DNA of 64,000 bases, taken from assembly GCF_020131355.1 (NCBI RefSeq), contig NZ_JAHLEL010000044.1:310001-374000 (forward strand). Reading direction: 5' to 3'. The notes under the pieces are model-generated. The model was not told the DNA's origin. It did no database searches and worked only from the letters and a program-made list of their open reading frames with translations. The stretch's first letter is position 1. Every line of letters starts with the position of its first letter. Of this stretch, positions 8,127-18,205 are shown one piece after another. A program made the translations under genes and the position numbers. This DNA is from Pseudonocardia sp. ICBG1293 (GTDB lineage: Bacteria; Actinomycetota; Actinomycetes; Mycobacteriales; Pseudonocardiaceae).

Positions 8127-9004
8127 CGTGCCTGCCCTCCGCCGGCGCCGCCGATCCGCAGCCACGGGGGCCGGCGCGGGGCACGGTCGACCGGGCGCGG
8201 TCGGCCCGACGCCACCGTCGCGACGACGTCCGGCAACCACTCCCCGCGGGCCGCGACCCGGGCCAGCAGTGCCTCGGCGTAGGCGGCACGGACCGCCTCG
8301 GGGCCGCCGACCCCGTCGACGTCGGCGATCCACTCGTCGGGGACCAGCGCGAGCACCGTGTCGAGCAGCGCCGGGGTGACGAGCGGGGCGAGCGCGGCGT
8401 CGGCGGCGTCGAGGTCGGGGTGCGCACCGAGCAGGACGTGGTCGCCCGCGTCGAACGGCCGCCGGGCGAACCGCGGCGCAGCCGACCAGTCGTGGGCGAA
8501 GGTGAGCGTGGCACCGTGGTCGATCAGGTAGGGCCTGCGGTGCCAGAGCAGCATGTTCGAGTTGCGCCAGGAACGGTCGACGTTGCCGACCAGCGCGTCG
8601 AACCAGAGCACGCGCCCGGCGAACCCGGGCCCGACGTCGAACGCGAGGGGGTCCAGGTCGAGCGCGCCGGGCAGGAAGTCCACGGCGAGGTTGAGCCCGT
8701 CGGAGTGCCGCAGCAGCTCCTGGACCTCCTCGTCGGGTTCGGTGCGCCCGAGCGCCCCGTCGACGACGATCGTCGCGATCCGTGGGACGGGCAGGCCCAG
8801 TCCGCGGGCGAGCTCCCCGGAGACGATCTCGTTGACCAGCACCGGGCGGCCCTGCCCGGCCCCGGTGAACTTGACCGCGTAGGTACCGAGGTCGTCGGCC
8901 TCCATCAGCCCGGGCAGCGACCCGCCCTCGCGCAGCGGGGTCACATACCGGATCGCGGTGAGCCGGGGCAGCGCCCGCCTCCCGGTACCGCGCTCGTCGC
9001 TCAC
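8123..9004 (-). CDS. HipA-family kinase-like protein
   Basis: 293 aa. The layout resembles HipA-type Ser/Thr kinases: an N-terminal ligand-contact region (LPGLMEADDLGTYAVKFTGAG, with the lysine that would bind ATP phosphates), a catalytic-loop-like GNVDRSWRNSNMLL (Asp then Asn) and a metal-binding LIDHGATL. It is shorter than E. coli HipA and lacks the HipA N-terminal subdomain. There is no HipB-like DNA-binding gene next to it; a DUF3037 gene overlaps its stop codon instead. The substrate is unknown. Confidence 0.78.
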   Translation of the reverse strand: MSDERGTGRRALPRLTAIRYVTPLREGGSLPGLMEADDLGTYAVKFTGAGQGRPVLVNEIVSGELARGLGLPVPRIATIVVDGALGRTEPDEEVQELLRHSDGLNLAVDFLPGALDLDPLAFDVGPGFAGRVLWFDALVGNVDRSWRNSNMLLWHRRPYLIDHGATLTFAHDWSAAPRFARRPFDAGDHVLLGAHPDLDAADAALAPLVTPALLDTVLALVPDEWIADVDGVGGPEAVRAAYAEALLARVAARGEWLPDVVATVASGRPRPVDRAPRRPPWLRIGGAGGGQAR

Positions 9005-9032
9005 CCGCGGAGGTTAGCGCCGCAGCGCCCGA

Positions 9033-9066
9033 CGGCCCGCACCCCGTGGCGTCGGGGTGCGGGCCG
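9033..9066. terminator. Hairpin, 14-bp perfect stem
   Basis: CGGCCCGCACCCCG and its exact complement flank a 6-nt loop in the gap between the HipA-like gene and the DoxX gene. No U-tract follows, as is common in high-GC actinobacteria. Confidence 0.55.
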
Positions 9067-9101
9067 TGGTCGCGCTCGCGGGCGGGTCGGGAGGAGGATC
9101 A

Positions 9102-9138
9102 CCGGCCCGCCCGGCTCCGGGGCGCGCGGGCGGGCCGG
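9102..9138 (-). terminator. Hairpin downstream of the DoxX gene
   Basis: CCGGCCCGCCCG and its exact complement (12 bp) flank a 13-nt loop just past the DoxX stop codon in the direction of transcription, so it is the likely terminator for that gene. Confidence 0.55.
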
Positions 9139-9148
9139 GAGGTACGGG

Positions 9149-9616
9149 TCAGACCGAGACGGTCTGGCGCGGGATCGCCTGGGTCTGCTCCATCCGGCGG
9201 GCCGCCTGGCGGGACAGGAGCTCGTCCACGCTGAACCGGCCGGCGCCGGTGGACATCAGGATCAGCGTGGCGCAGATGATCGTGCCGACCAGGGCCCAGC
9301 CGTTGTCGGCCATGAACAGGCCGTTCTTGCCGTGGACGAACCAGATCGCACCCGCCATCACGAACGTCATCAGCGCGCCCGGCAGGACCATGCGCACCCC
9401 GAGGGCGACCGAGAGCGAGAAGACCAGCTCGACGACGATCGTGAAGGAGGCCGCACCGATGGCCAGCGGGATGCCGAACTTCGCGAACACGGTCGCGGTG
9501 TCGAACAGACCGGCGTCGATCTTCTTCCACGAGTGCATGACCATGATGTAGGCCAGCAGCAGGCGGGCGACGAGCAGCACGACGTCGCGCGGGGTTCCGG
9601 TCAGGGAGCGGTACAC
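9149..9616 (-). CDS. DoxX-family membrane protein
   Basis: 155 aa with four hydrophobic segments in the DoxX pattern. The first carries VARLLLAYIMVMHSWKKI, followed by FAKFGIP, then VELVFSLSVALGV and a last helix before a polar tail. DoxX-type proteins are inner-membrane proteins linked to quinone or thiol redox chemistry in several bacteria; the partner here is not evident. It stands as a single gene between two hairpins and a 461-bp gap. Confidence 0.85.
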   Translation of the reverse strand: MYRSLTGTPRDVVLLVARLLLAYIMVMHSWKKIDAGLFDTATVFAKFGIPLAIGAASFTIVVELVFSLSVALGVRMVLPGALMTFVMAGAIWFVHGKNGLFMADNGWALVGTIICATLILMSTGAGRFSVDELLSRQAARRMEQTQAIPRQTVSV

Positions 9617-10077
9617 GGTTCCTCCAGGTACGAGATGATCACCGCGGGTGAGCTCGTCACCACGGAATGCACCGAAGGCTAGGGCCGTGACCGCACCACA
9701 TCACCCGGATCTGCCACTCTGAGCGACGAAGCGGCCGCAGCACGCGACGAGATGCGCGCCACCGCGTGGCACCCGACCGAGTGGCACCGTGGCCGGTGGC
9801 CCGGGCGGCACGACCGGTCGAGCGGTCGTGCCGGCCCGGTGTCCCCGCAGGTCATGGGCACACAGCGTGTCGTCGCCGGGCCGCGCATCACCCGGACGTC
9901 GCAGTGACCGCCGACTCACTCGACCGGGGGTCACCGAGGGTCGGGGCGGCGTGCAGCCCGCCGACGGGGGCAGACCGTTCGCCCCGCAGGACCCCCCGTG
10001 CGACGGGCGGTGCGCCCGAGCGGACCAGTGACGCGCCGCCGGATCGTGCCGCCGCGCTCGGGCCCGGGGGCTGCGCA
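9617..10077. other. Intergenic region, no gene recognised
   Basis: 461 bp between the divergent DoxX and pgi genes. It presumably holds both promoters. The open frame that extends pgi upstream here has no credible start site and reads as non-protein-like Arg/Pro/Ala-rich sequence. I see no RNA gene, repeat or clear operator. Confidence 0.6.
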
Positions 10078-11760
<1,683 letters not shown>

Positions 11761-11808
11761 GGGCCCCCTCACCCGGCGGGCCGCCCTCGGGCCGGTGAGA
11801 ATCGACCG

Positions 11809-12483
11809 GTGAACGACGAACGGTCGGCCCCGCTGCGGGCCCGTGTCACCGGCCCGGTCGCCGGCGTCCTGCTCGTGCTCGCCGCGGCGCTCGTCGCCCT
11901 GGCGTGGACCGGGGTGCTGCAGACCGGCGACACCGAGACCGCGGTCGGGCTCGCCGCGGACCGGATCCCGGGCGTCACCGTGCTCGCGCTGGTCGTCACC
12001 GAGCTCGGCAACACCGTCGGCAGCACCGCGGTCGCGCTCGTCGGCGCGGCCGTGCTGGCGGTGCGGGGCCGGGCCGCCGAGGCGCTGTGCCTGGCCGCGG
12101 TGCCGCTCGTCGCCAGCGCGGTGTTCACCGTGATCAAGCGGGTCCTCGACCGCGCCCGCCCACCGGCGGACCTGCAGGTCACCTTCATCGCGAACGAGTC
12201 GTTGCCGTCCGGGCACGCGACCATGGTCGCCGCCGCCTGGGCGACGCTGGTGCTCGTGCTGTGGCCGGTGCTGCGCTCCCGGGGACGGGTGCTGCTCACC
12301 GCGTTCGCGGTGCTGTGGGCAGGTGCCGTCGGGTTCACCCGCGTCTACCTGGGCGTGCACTGGCTGTCCGACGTGCTCGCGGGGTGGACGCTGGGGGTGG
12401 CGCTCGCGTTCACCGGGGTGACGGTGCTGTCGCTGGTGCTCGACCGCCGCAGCCGGCGCCGGGACGGTGCCACCGCCGCCTGA
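11809..12483 (+). CDS. PAP2-family membrane phosphatase
   Basis: 224 aa with about six hydrophobic segments. The three-part PAP2 active site is complete: KRVLDRARP, PSGHAT and a SRVYLGVHWLSD-type block (here TRVYLGVHWLSDVLAG) with the catalytic His. It should hydrolyse lipid phosphates such as phosphatidate or undecaprenyl pyrophosphate at the outer face of the membrane; the exact substrate is not determined by sequence. It is convergent with the next gene. Confidence 0.92.
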   Translation: MNDERSAPLRARVTGPVAGVLLVLAAALVALAWTGVLQTGDTETAVGLAADRIPGVTVLALVVTELGNTVGSTAVALVGAAVLAVRGRAAEALCLAAVPLVASAVFTVIKRVLDRARPPADLQVTFIANESLPSGHATMVAAAWATLVLVLWPVLRSRGRVLLTAFAVLWAGAVGFTRVYLGVHWLSDVLAGWTLGVALAFTGVTVLSLVLDRRSRRRDGATAA

Positions 12484-12504
12484 CCGGGTCCCGCCCCGGG
12501 CCGG

Positions 12505-13098
12505 TCAGGCTCCGGGGTTCCCCTCCGGCGCGCCCGGAGCCGCGCCGCCGCCGGTCAGGTCACCGGTGATGCGGGTGGCCCGCTCCCCCGCCGCGGCCAG
12601 GGTGCGGGCCTGGTCGTGCCAGGCACCGATGTCGTCGCGCAGCCACGCCGCGCGCAGGGCCTCGGTCGCCGTCGTCCACTGCCGCAGCAGCGCGACCCCC
12701 TCGGCGGCGGGACCACCGGCGCGCGGGTAGACGCGCAGCGCGCCGGTCATCGCGATCACGGCACGCATCGCGGTCGCGACCTTGCCGGTGATCTCGATCG
12801 GCACCGGCAGCCCCGCCCCGGCGTGCGCGACGGCGGCGGCGCGGGTCAGCAGCAGCAGCGAGGCCACGACCCCGACCAGCACGACGAGCACCGCGACCCA
12901 GAACGCGGCCCCGGCCACCGGTGTGAACGCGAGCACCAGCACGACCAGTACCGCGACCGGGACGACCCACCGGGCGCCGCGAGCGGCTCGCACCAGGGTG
13001 TGGGCGCGACGCTGGGCCGCCGGGTCGGGCGGGGCGTCGTCGGCGCGCACGAGGCCGCGGTCGAGGTAGAGCAGAGCGGTGTCGGACGCGTCCGGCAT
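12505..13098 (-). CDS. Two-helix membrane protein, function unknown
   Basis: 197 aa from ATG (an upstream in-frame GTG at 13113 is possible). A polar N-terminus of about 40 residues precedes two long hydrophobic helices (roughly residues 45-62 and 65-85) and a cytoplasmic helical domain containing GKVATAMRAV and many alanines. It resembles actinobacterial membrane proteins of unknown role. No motif supports a specific function. Confidence 0.6.
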   Translation of the reverse strand: MPDASDTALLYLDRGLVRADDAPPDPAAQRRAHTLVRAARGARWVVPVAVLVVLVLAFTPVAGAAFWVAVLVVLVGVVASLLLLTRAAAVAHAGAGLPVPIEITGKVATAMRAVIAMTGALRVYPRAGGPAAEGVALLRQWTTATEALRAAWLRDDIGAWHDQARTLAAAGERATRITGDLTGGGAAPGAPEGNPGA

Positions 13099-13242
13099 GG
13101 AGTGATTGTGCACGGCCCGGGACGGGCGGTCCGCAGGACCCGCTCACCGGGCGGACGAGGTCCTCCGGGTGGGCACCCGCCCGGCGCACGCCGGTCGGGG
13201 ACGCCCGCGCGCCACGCGGGAGCCGGGTCGGCCCGCTCCGAC

Positions 13243-14049
13243 TCAGACCTGCTCCCGGGGGCACCACCAGGTCGACCGCCCGCCGACGGTCCCGTGCACC
13301 ATCTCGGACCCGCAGCGCGGGCAGTGCCCGCCCGGGTGGCGGTGCTCGATGACCTCTCCGGTGTGCACGCCGCCGTTCGCGATGGCCTGTTGCAGAGCAC
13401 GGTCGAGGGTGCGGTGCAGCCGGTCCAGGTCGGTCCGGGTCAGGTCCTGCACCCGGGTCCGCGGGTCGATCCGGGCCTGCCAGAGCGTCTCGTCGGCCAG
13501 CAGGTTCCCGACACCCGCGAGCACCGACTGGTCCAGCAGCCGGGCCTTCACCGCCGCCGTCCCGCGCAGCAGCCGGTCACGGAACTCGGCGGGCTCCATC
13601 CCCTCGGCGTCGGGGCCGAGCCCGGACAGGTCCGGGTCGAGCCGTACCCGACCCAGGCGGCGCTTGTCGAAGAGCCGGAACTGCCCGCCGTCGTCGAAGG
13701 TCATGGTGAACCGGTCCCACTCGGCCTTGCGCGGCTGCCGGTCGGGGCGGGCCGGGCCGCCACCGATGCGCTCGCCGTCGGAGTCGGTGACGACGATCCG
13801 ACCGCCCATCCCGAGGTGCACGCCCAGTGCCGGGCCGGCGTCGCCGTCGGCGGTCTCGGTGTCGCACCACATGGTCTTGCCGATCCGGTTCGCGCGGGTC
13901 AGCCGCCCGCCCTTGAGCGCGGAGGCGATGTCACCGGGGCGGTGCGGGCGGCACACCCAGTCGTCGCGGTCGTCGATGTCGGTGATCGTGCGCCCGACGG
14001 CCTCGGCGAGGACCGTGCGTGCGTTCTCCACCTCGGGCAGCTCGGGCAT
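13243..14049 (-). CDS. Fpg/Nei-family DNA glycosylase
   Basis: 268 aa starting MPELPEVENART, so after Met removal the catalytic Pro and Glu are at the N-terminus. The helix-two-turn-helix appears as LLDQSVLAGVGNLLADE, followed by a C-terminal zinc-finger-like CPRC and WWCP. The final cysteine of the usual four is absent: the protein ends CPREQV, where most relatives have CPxC. It should excise damaged bases and cut the strand by beta-elimination. Whether zinc still binds is uncertain. Confidence 0.88.
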   Translation of the reverse strand: MPELPEVENARTVLAEAVGRTITDIDDRDDWVCRPHRPGDIASALKGGRLTRANRIGKTMWCDTETADGDAGPALGVHLGMGGRIVVTDSDGERIGGGPARPDRQPRKAEWDRFTMTFDDGGQFRLFDKRRLGRVRLDPDLSGLGPDAEGMEPAEFRDRLLRGTAAVKARLLDQSVLAGVGNLLADETLWQARIDPRTRVQDLTRTDLDRLHRTLDRALQQAIANGGVHTGEVIEHRHPGGHCPRCGSEMVHGTVGGRSTWWCPREQV

Positions 14050-14126
14050 GACGATCAGTGTGGCGCGGGCCGGGAACACCCGCGCGGCGATCAGTCGTTG
14101 AGCCGGTCGTGACGGCTGGTGAACGG

Positions 14127-15902
14127 ATGAAGGTGCGTGCGCCCGAGCTGCGCGGGCGGCGCTGGCTCAACACCGGGGGCGCCGAGCTCACCCTGGCGGG
14201 TCTGCGCGGGCGGATCGTCGTGCTGGACTTCTGGACCTTCTGCTGCGTCAACTGCCTGCACGCGCTCGACGAGCTGCGCCCGCTCGAGGCCGAGTTCGGC
14301 GACGTCCTGACGATCATCGGGGTGCACTCGCCGAAGTTCGTGCACGAGGCCGACCCGGCCGCCGTCGAGGCCGCCGTGGAGCGCTACGACGTGACCCACC
14401 CGGTGCTCGACGATCCCGAGCTGACCACCTGGGACGCCTACGCCGCCCGCGCCTGGCCGACCCTGGCCGTGATCGACCCGGACGGGTTCGTCATCGCCCG
14501 GATGGCGGGCGAGGGCCACGGTCCCGGGCTGGCCGCGCTGGTGCGGGAGCTGGTCGCCACCCACGGCGACCGGCTGCGCCGCGGGGACGACCCCTACGTG
14601 CCGCCGCCCCCGCCGGACACCGCGCTGCGGTTCCCGGGCAAGGTCGTCGCGCTGCCCGGTGGCACGTTCCTGGTGTCCGACACCGCCCACCACCAGCTCG
14701 TCGAGCTGCGCGCCGACCTGGAGACCGAGGTCCGCCGGATCGGGTCCGGGACACGTGGGCTCGCCGACGGAGCTCCGGCCGCCGCCCGCTTCTCCGAGCC
14801 CCAGGGCCTGCTGGTGCTGCCCGGTGGCGGCACCGCGCTCGTCGCGGACACCGTCAACCACGCCGGCCGCCGGGTCGACCTCGCCACCGGCGCGGTGACC
14901 ACGCTCGCCGGGACCGGGGAGCAGCTGCGCGAACGGGTCGCGGTCGGCGGGACGTCGGCGCTGCTGTCCTCGCCGTGGGATCTGGTGTGGTGGGGTGGGA
15001 CGGTCGTCGTCGCGATGGCGGGACCACACCAGCTGTGGACGGTCGACCCCGGCACCGGCGAGGCCCGGGTGCTGGCCGGGACAACCAGCGAGGGGCTGCG
15101 CGACGGCGCGTTCGTCGAGGCGTTCTTCGCCCAGCCGTCCGGACTGGCGACCGGGCCGGACGGGGCGCTGTGGGTGGCCGACTCCGAGATCTCGGCGCTG
15201 CGCCGCCTCGGGGACGGGCCCGGCGCGGCGGTGGCGACCGCCGTCGGGCAGGGGCTGTTCGAGTTCGGGCACCGCGACGGCCCGGCCGCGCAGGCGCTGC
15301 TGCAGCACCCGCTCGGGGTGGGCGTGCTGCCCGACGGCTCGGTCGCCGTCGCCGACACCTACAACGGTGCGGTGCGCCGGTTCGACCCGGCGACGCACCG
15401 GGTCTCCACCCTGGCCGAGGGGCTCGCCGAACCGTCGGACCTGCTCGTCGACGGCGAGACGCTGGTCGTCGTGGAGTCCGCGGCGCACCGGCTGGTGCGG
15501 CTGCCCGTACCAGCCGGGTCACTGGTGTCCGGCGACGCGCACGTGGTCCGCCGCACCCCGACCGCGCTCGCGCCGCGGGTGTCGCTGCGGATCGGGTTCA
15601 CCCCGCCGACCGGGCAGCACCTCGACGACCGGTTCGGCGACCCGACGTCGCTGACGGTCGCGGCCGACCCGCCGTCGCTGCTGCGGGGCGGCGGCGGCAC
15701 CGCACCCGGGCTGACCCGCGAGCTGCAGCTCGACCCCGGCGGCGGCGGCGGGGTGCTGCAGGTCGCGGTGGCCGCGGCGGCCTGCGACGACCCGTCGGAC
15801 GGGTTCGCCGCCTGCCACCGCTACCAGCAGGACTGGGGCATCCCGGTGACCGTCGACGACGGCGGACCCGCCGAGCTGGCGCTGGACCTGCGCTCGGTCT
15901 AG
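14127..15902 (+). CDS. Thioredoxin-like / NHL-repeat protein (NHLRC2-like)
   Basis: 591 aa. Residues 1-150 form a thioredoxin/TlpA-like domain with FWTFCCVNCLHAL, where the redox motif reads CCVNC. Residues 165-470 contain repeated NHL/beta-propeller segments such as FSEPQGLLVLPGGGTALVAD, FAQPSGLATGPDGALWVAD and HPLGVGVLPDGSVAVADT. The C-terminus is a beta-rich domain. This order matches the NHLRC2 family found from bacteria to humans. No signal peptide is visible, so it is probably cytoplasmic. GTG at 14109 is an alternative start. Confidence 0.85.
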   Translation: MKVRAPELRGRRWLNTGGAELTLAGLRGRIVVLDFWTFCCVNCLHALDELRPLEAEFGDVLTIIGVHSPKFVHEADPAAVEAAVERYDVTHPVLDDPELTTWDAYAARAWPTLAVIDPDGFVIARMAGEGHGPGLAALVRELVATHGDRLRRGDDPYVPPPPPDTALRFPGKVVALPGGTFLVSDTAHHQLVELRADLETEVRRIGSGTRGLADGAPAAARFSEPQGLLVLPGGGTALVADTVNHAGRRVDLATGAVTTLAGTGEQLRERVAVGGTSALLSSPWDLVWWGGTVVVAMAGPHQLWTVDPGTGEARVLAGTTSEGLRDGAFVEAFFAQPSGLATGPDGALWVADSEISALRRLGDGPGAAVATAVGQGLFEFGHRDGPAAQALLQHPLGVGVLPDGSVAVADTYNGAVRRFDPATHRVSTLAEGLAEPSDLLVDGETLVVVESAAHRLVRLPVPAGSLVSGDAHVVRRTPTALAPRVSLRIGFTPPTGQHLDDRFGDPTSLTVAADPPSLLRGGGGTAPGLTRELQLDPGGGGGVLQVAVAAAACDDPSDGFAACHRYQQDWGIPVTVDDGGPAELALDLRSV

Positions 15903-16543
15903 CCCAGCCAGGCGAGAACGGCCATGACGCGGCGGTGGTCGTCCGACGACGGCGGCAGCCCGAGCTTGGTGAAGATCGAGGAGATGTGCTTCTCCACCGC
16001 GCCCTGGGTGATCACCATGAGCCGCCCGATCGCGATGTTGGTCCGGCCCTGGGCCATCAGCTCCAGCACCTCGCGCTCGCGTGGGGACAGCTCGGCCAGC
16101 GGGTCGCGACGACGGCGCTTGGTGAGCAGCGCGGAGACGACCTCCGGGTCCAGCACGGTGCCGCCCACGGCGACCCGGCTCAGCGCGTCGGACAGGTCGG
16201 CGAGCTTGGACACCCGGTCCTTGAGCAGGTAGCCGACCCTGCCACCGGCCTCCAGCAGGTCGGTGGCGTAGGACTCCTCGACGTACTGCGACAGCACCAG
16301 GATCCCGACCGACGGGAACCTCCGTCGGATCTCCAGCGCCGCCCGCAGCCCCTCGTCGGTGAACGACGGCGGCATCCGGACGTCGACCACGGCCACCTCG
16401 GGCTGGTGCTCCTCCACCGCCGCGACCAGCGCGGTGCCGTCCCCGACGGCGGCGAGCACCGTCGCGTCCGCCTCCTCCAGCAGCCGGACCAGGCCCTCGC
16501 GCAGCAGCACCGAGTCCTCGGCGAGGACCACCCGCATCGTCAT
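15899..16543 (-). CDS. NarL/LuxR-family response regulator
   Basis: 214 aa. The receiver domain begins MRVVLAEDSVLLREGL with acidic residues at positions 9-10 and the phospho-acceptor at D54 (VAVVDVRMPP), and has YLLKDRV. A LuxR-type helix-turn-helix (LSPREREVLELMAQGRTN through EKHISSIFTKL) lies at about 150-195. It follows the histidine kinase gene by 14 bp on the same strand, forming a classical pair. Its stop overlaps the end of the convergent NHL gene by 4 bp. Confidence 0.95.
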   Translation of the reverse strand: MTMRVVLAEDSVLLREGLVRLLEEADATVLAAVGDGTALVAAVEEHQPEVAVVDVRMPPSFTDEGLRAALEIRRRFPSVGILVLSQYVEESYATDLLEAGGRVGYLLKDRVSKLADLSDALSRVAVGGTVLDPEVVSALLTKRRRRDPLAELSPREREVLELMAQGRTNIAIGRLMVITQGAVEKHISSIFTKLGLPPSSDDHRRVMAVLAWLG

Positions 16544-16557
16544 GGACCCATCCTGGG

Positions 16558-18069
16558 TCACGCGTCGCCGAGTCCGGCGACCGGGACCTCCGCGGTCAGG
16601 ACGGTCGGGCCGCCGGGCGGGCTGTCGACCTCGAGGCGACCCTCGACGATCTCCAGCCGGTCGGCGAGCCCGGCGAGGCCGTGGCCCTTCCCCGGGTGGG
16701 CGCCCCCGCGGCCGTCGTCGCGCACGCTGACCCGCAGCAGGGTCGCGTCGACGGTCACCGTCACCGTCACCGCGGACGCGCCCGCGTGCTTGGCGATGTT
16801 GGTGAGCGCCTCGGTCACCACGAAGTACGCGGTGTTCTCGACCAGCGCCGGCAGCCGCGCGCCGTCGTCGAGGCCGACGTCGAGATCGACCGGGACCGGG
16901 CAGCGGCCGGCGGCGGCCCGCAGCGCGGGTCCGAGCCCGCGGTCGGCGAGGATCGGCGGGGCGATGCCCCGGGACAGCGCCCGCAGCTCCGAGAGTGCCT
17001 CCCGGCTCTGTTCCAGGGCCTCGTGCAGCAGCGGGCGGGCGCGCTCGGGGTCGTCGTCGAGGCGCCGGACGGCCGACTCGAGGTCCATGCCGAGCCGCAC
17101 CAGGCGCTGCTGCGGCCCGTCGTGGATGTCGCGTTCGAGCCGGCGCAGGGTCTGGGCCTCCGCCGCGACGGCCGCCCGCCGTCCCGCGGCCAGCGCCAGC
17201 GCACGGGCCCGCAGCGCGGCGGTCTGGTTGGTGAGCAGACCCCGGGCGAGCAGCGCACGGACGTCGGTCAGCCAGCGCACGACCGTCGGCAGCGTCACGA
17301 GCAGCAGCACGCCGAGACCGGTGTTGAGCGCGACGTCGCCCAGGGTGGAGTCGATGCCGGTGATCGAGCCGAACAGCGTCCAGTTGTCCGGTCCGCGCGG
17401 CAGCGACCACTGCCAGAACACGTAGAACAGCCCGCCGAGCCCGGTCACCGCCCAGGCCAGCGCGACCGCGGCGGTCACCGCGCGCACCGGGAGCGCGGCC
17501 ACCGCGTGCGCGACGTCGCGCCAGCTCTGCGGGTCGGCCAGGGCCCGGAACAGCCTGCCCATCAGCGACCGCCCCCGGTTGGGGCGGTAGTGGTGCGGTG
17601 GCAGCGGGCCCCCGGTGGCGGCCTCGGTCGCCCGTCGCTCCAGCCCGGCGAACCCGCGTGCCGCGGCCAGCAGCCCGACGGTGATCGGCAGCCCGATCCA
17701 GATGACGAACGTGCCCGCCCCCAGGACCAGGCCGACCAGCACGACGACCCCGCTGACGACCGCCAGCGGCAGACCCGTCAGCAGGTACGCCATCTGTGCC
17801 CCGAGCCGGGTGCGCCCCGGCCACGACGACGGCCAGCCCGGCGCGTGCGGCAGGTGCAGGCCGCCGGCGCGCAGCAAGTACTCGCGCAGCGCGCCGTTGC
17901 CCCAGCCCTCGAGGGCGCGGACGAGGTGCGGGTCCAGATGGCTGCCGCCCGGCTCGTCGGGCGCGGGGCGGGGCCGGACCTGCTCCTCGGCACCGGGAGG
18001 GCGCGGCTGCTCCTCGACGCCGGTTCGGAGCCGGGTCGCGAGGTCGCGGTCGACCGGCTCCTCGGACAT
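16558..18069 (-). CDS. DesK/LiaS-type sensor histidine kinase
   Basis: 503 aa from ATG with a GGAGGA ribosome site. A polar N-terminal region of about 110 residues is followed by paired hydrophobic helices (about 125-170 and 225-290), then a HisKA_3 dimerisation helix with ERDIHDGPQQRL, whose phospho-acceptor is His316. A short HATPase domain follows, with NIAKHAGA and DDGRGGA and GHGLAGLADRLE. It should phosphorylate the adjacent LuxR-type regulator. The signal is unknown; membrane stress is a guess based on family membership. Confidence 0.93.
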   Translation of the reverse strand: MSEEPVDRDLATRLRTGVEEQPRPPGAEEQVRPRPAPDEPGGSHLDPHLVRALEGWGNGALREYLLRAGGLHLPHAPGWPSSWPGRTRLGAQMAYLLTGLPLAVVSGVVVLVGLVLGAGTFVIWIGLPITVGLLAAARGFAGLERRATEAATGGPLPPHHYRPNRGRSLMGRLFRALADPQSWRDVAHAVAALPVRAVTAAVALAWAVTGLGGLFYVFWQWSLPRGPDNWTLFGSITGIDSTLGDVALNTGLGVLLLVTLPTVVRWLTDVRALLARGLLTNQTAALRARALALAAGRRAAVAAEAQTLRRLERDIHDGPQQRLVRLGMDLESAVRRLDDDPERARPLLHEALEQSREALSELRALSRGIAPPILADRGLGPALRAAAGRCPVPVDLDVGLDDGARLPALVENTAYFVVTEALTNIAKHAGASAVTVTVTVDATLLRVSVRDDGRGGAHPGKGHGLAGLADRLEIVEGRLEVDSPPGGPTVLTAEVPVAGLGDA

Positions 18070-18165
18070 GCGGTCCTCCTGCTCGGCGTGACGCGGGTGC
18101 ACCCCGAGGATAGGCGGTGACGAACGCCGCGCCGGGGTCGCGGGGGACCGTGCCGCCATGATGAG

Positions 18166-18179
18166 CTACCCCCGGTAAC
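18166..18179 (+). promoter_or_regulatory. CTACC-N3-GGTAAC palindromic element upstream of the acyl-CoA dehydrogenase
   Basis: CTACCCCCGGTAAC matches the P450-upstream element CTACCGGCGGTAAC at every position except the central two variable bases. It ends 26 bp before the GTG start, where a repressor would block transcription or initiation. Confidence 0.5.
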
Positions 18180-18205
18180 AGACGCGACGACGCGAGAAGG
18201 TGCCC

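Noticed and set aside
9766..10077. N-terminal extension of pgi
   Set aside because: Non-protein-like composition and no ribosome site; the normal PGI N-terminus begins near 10078.
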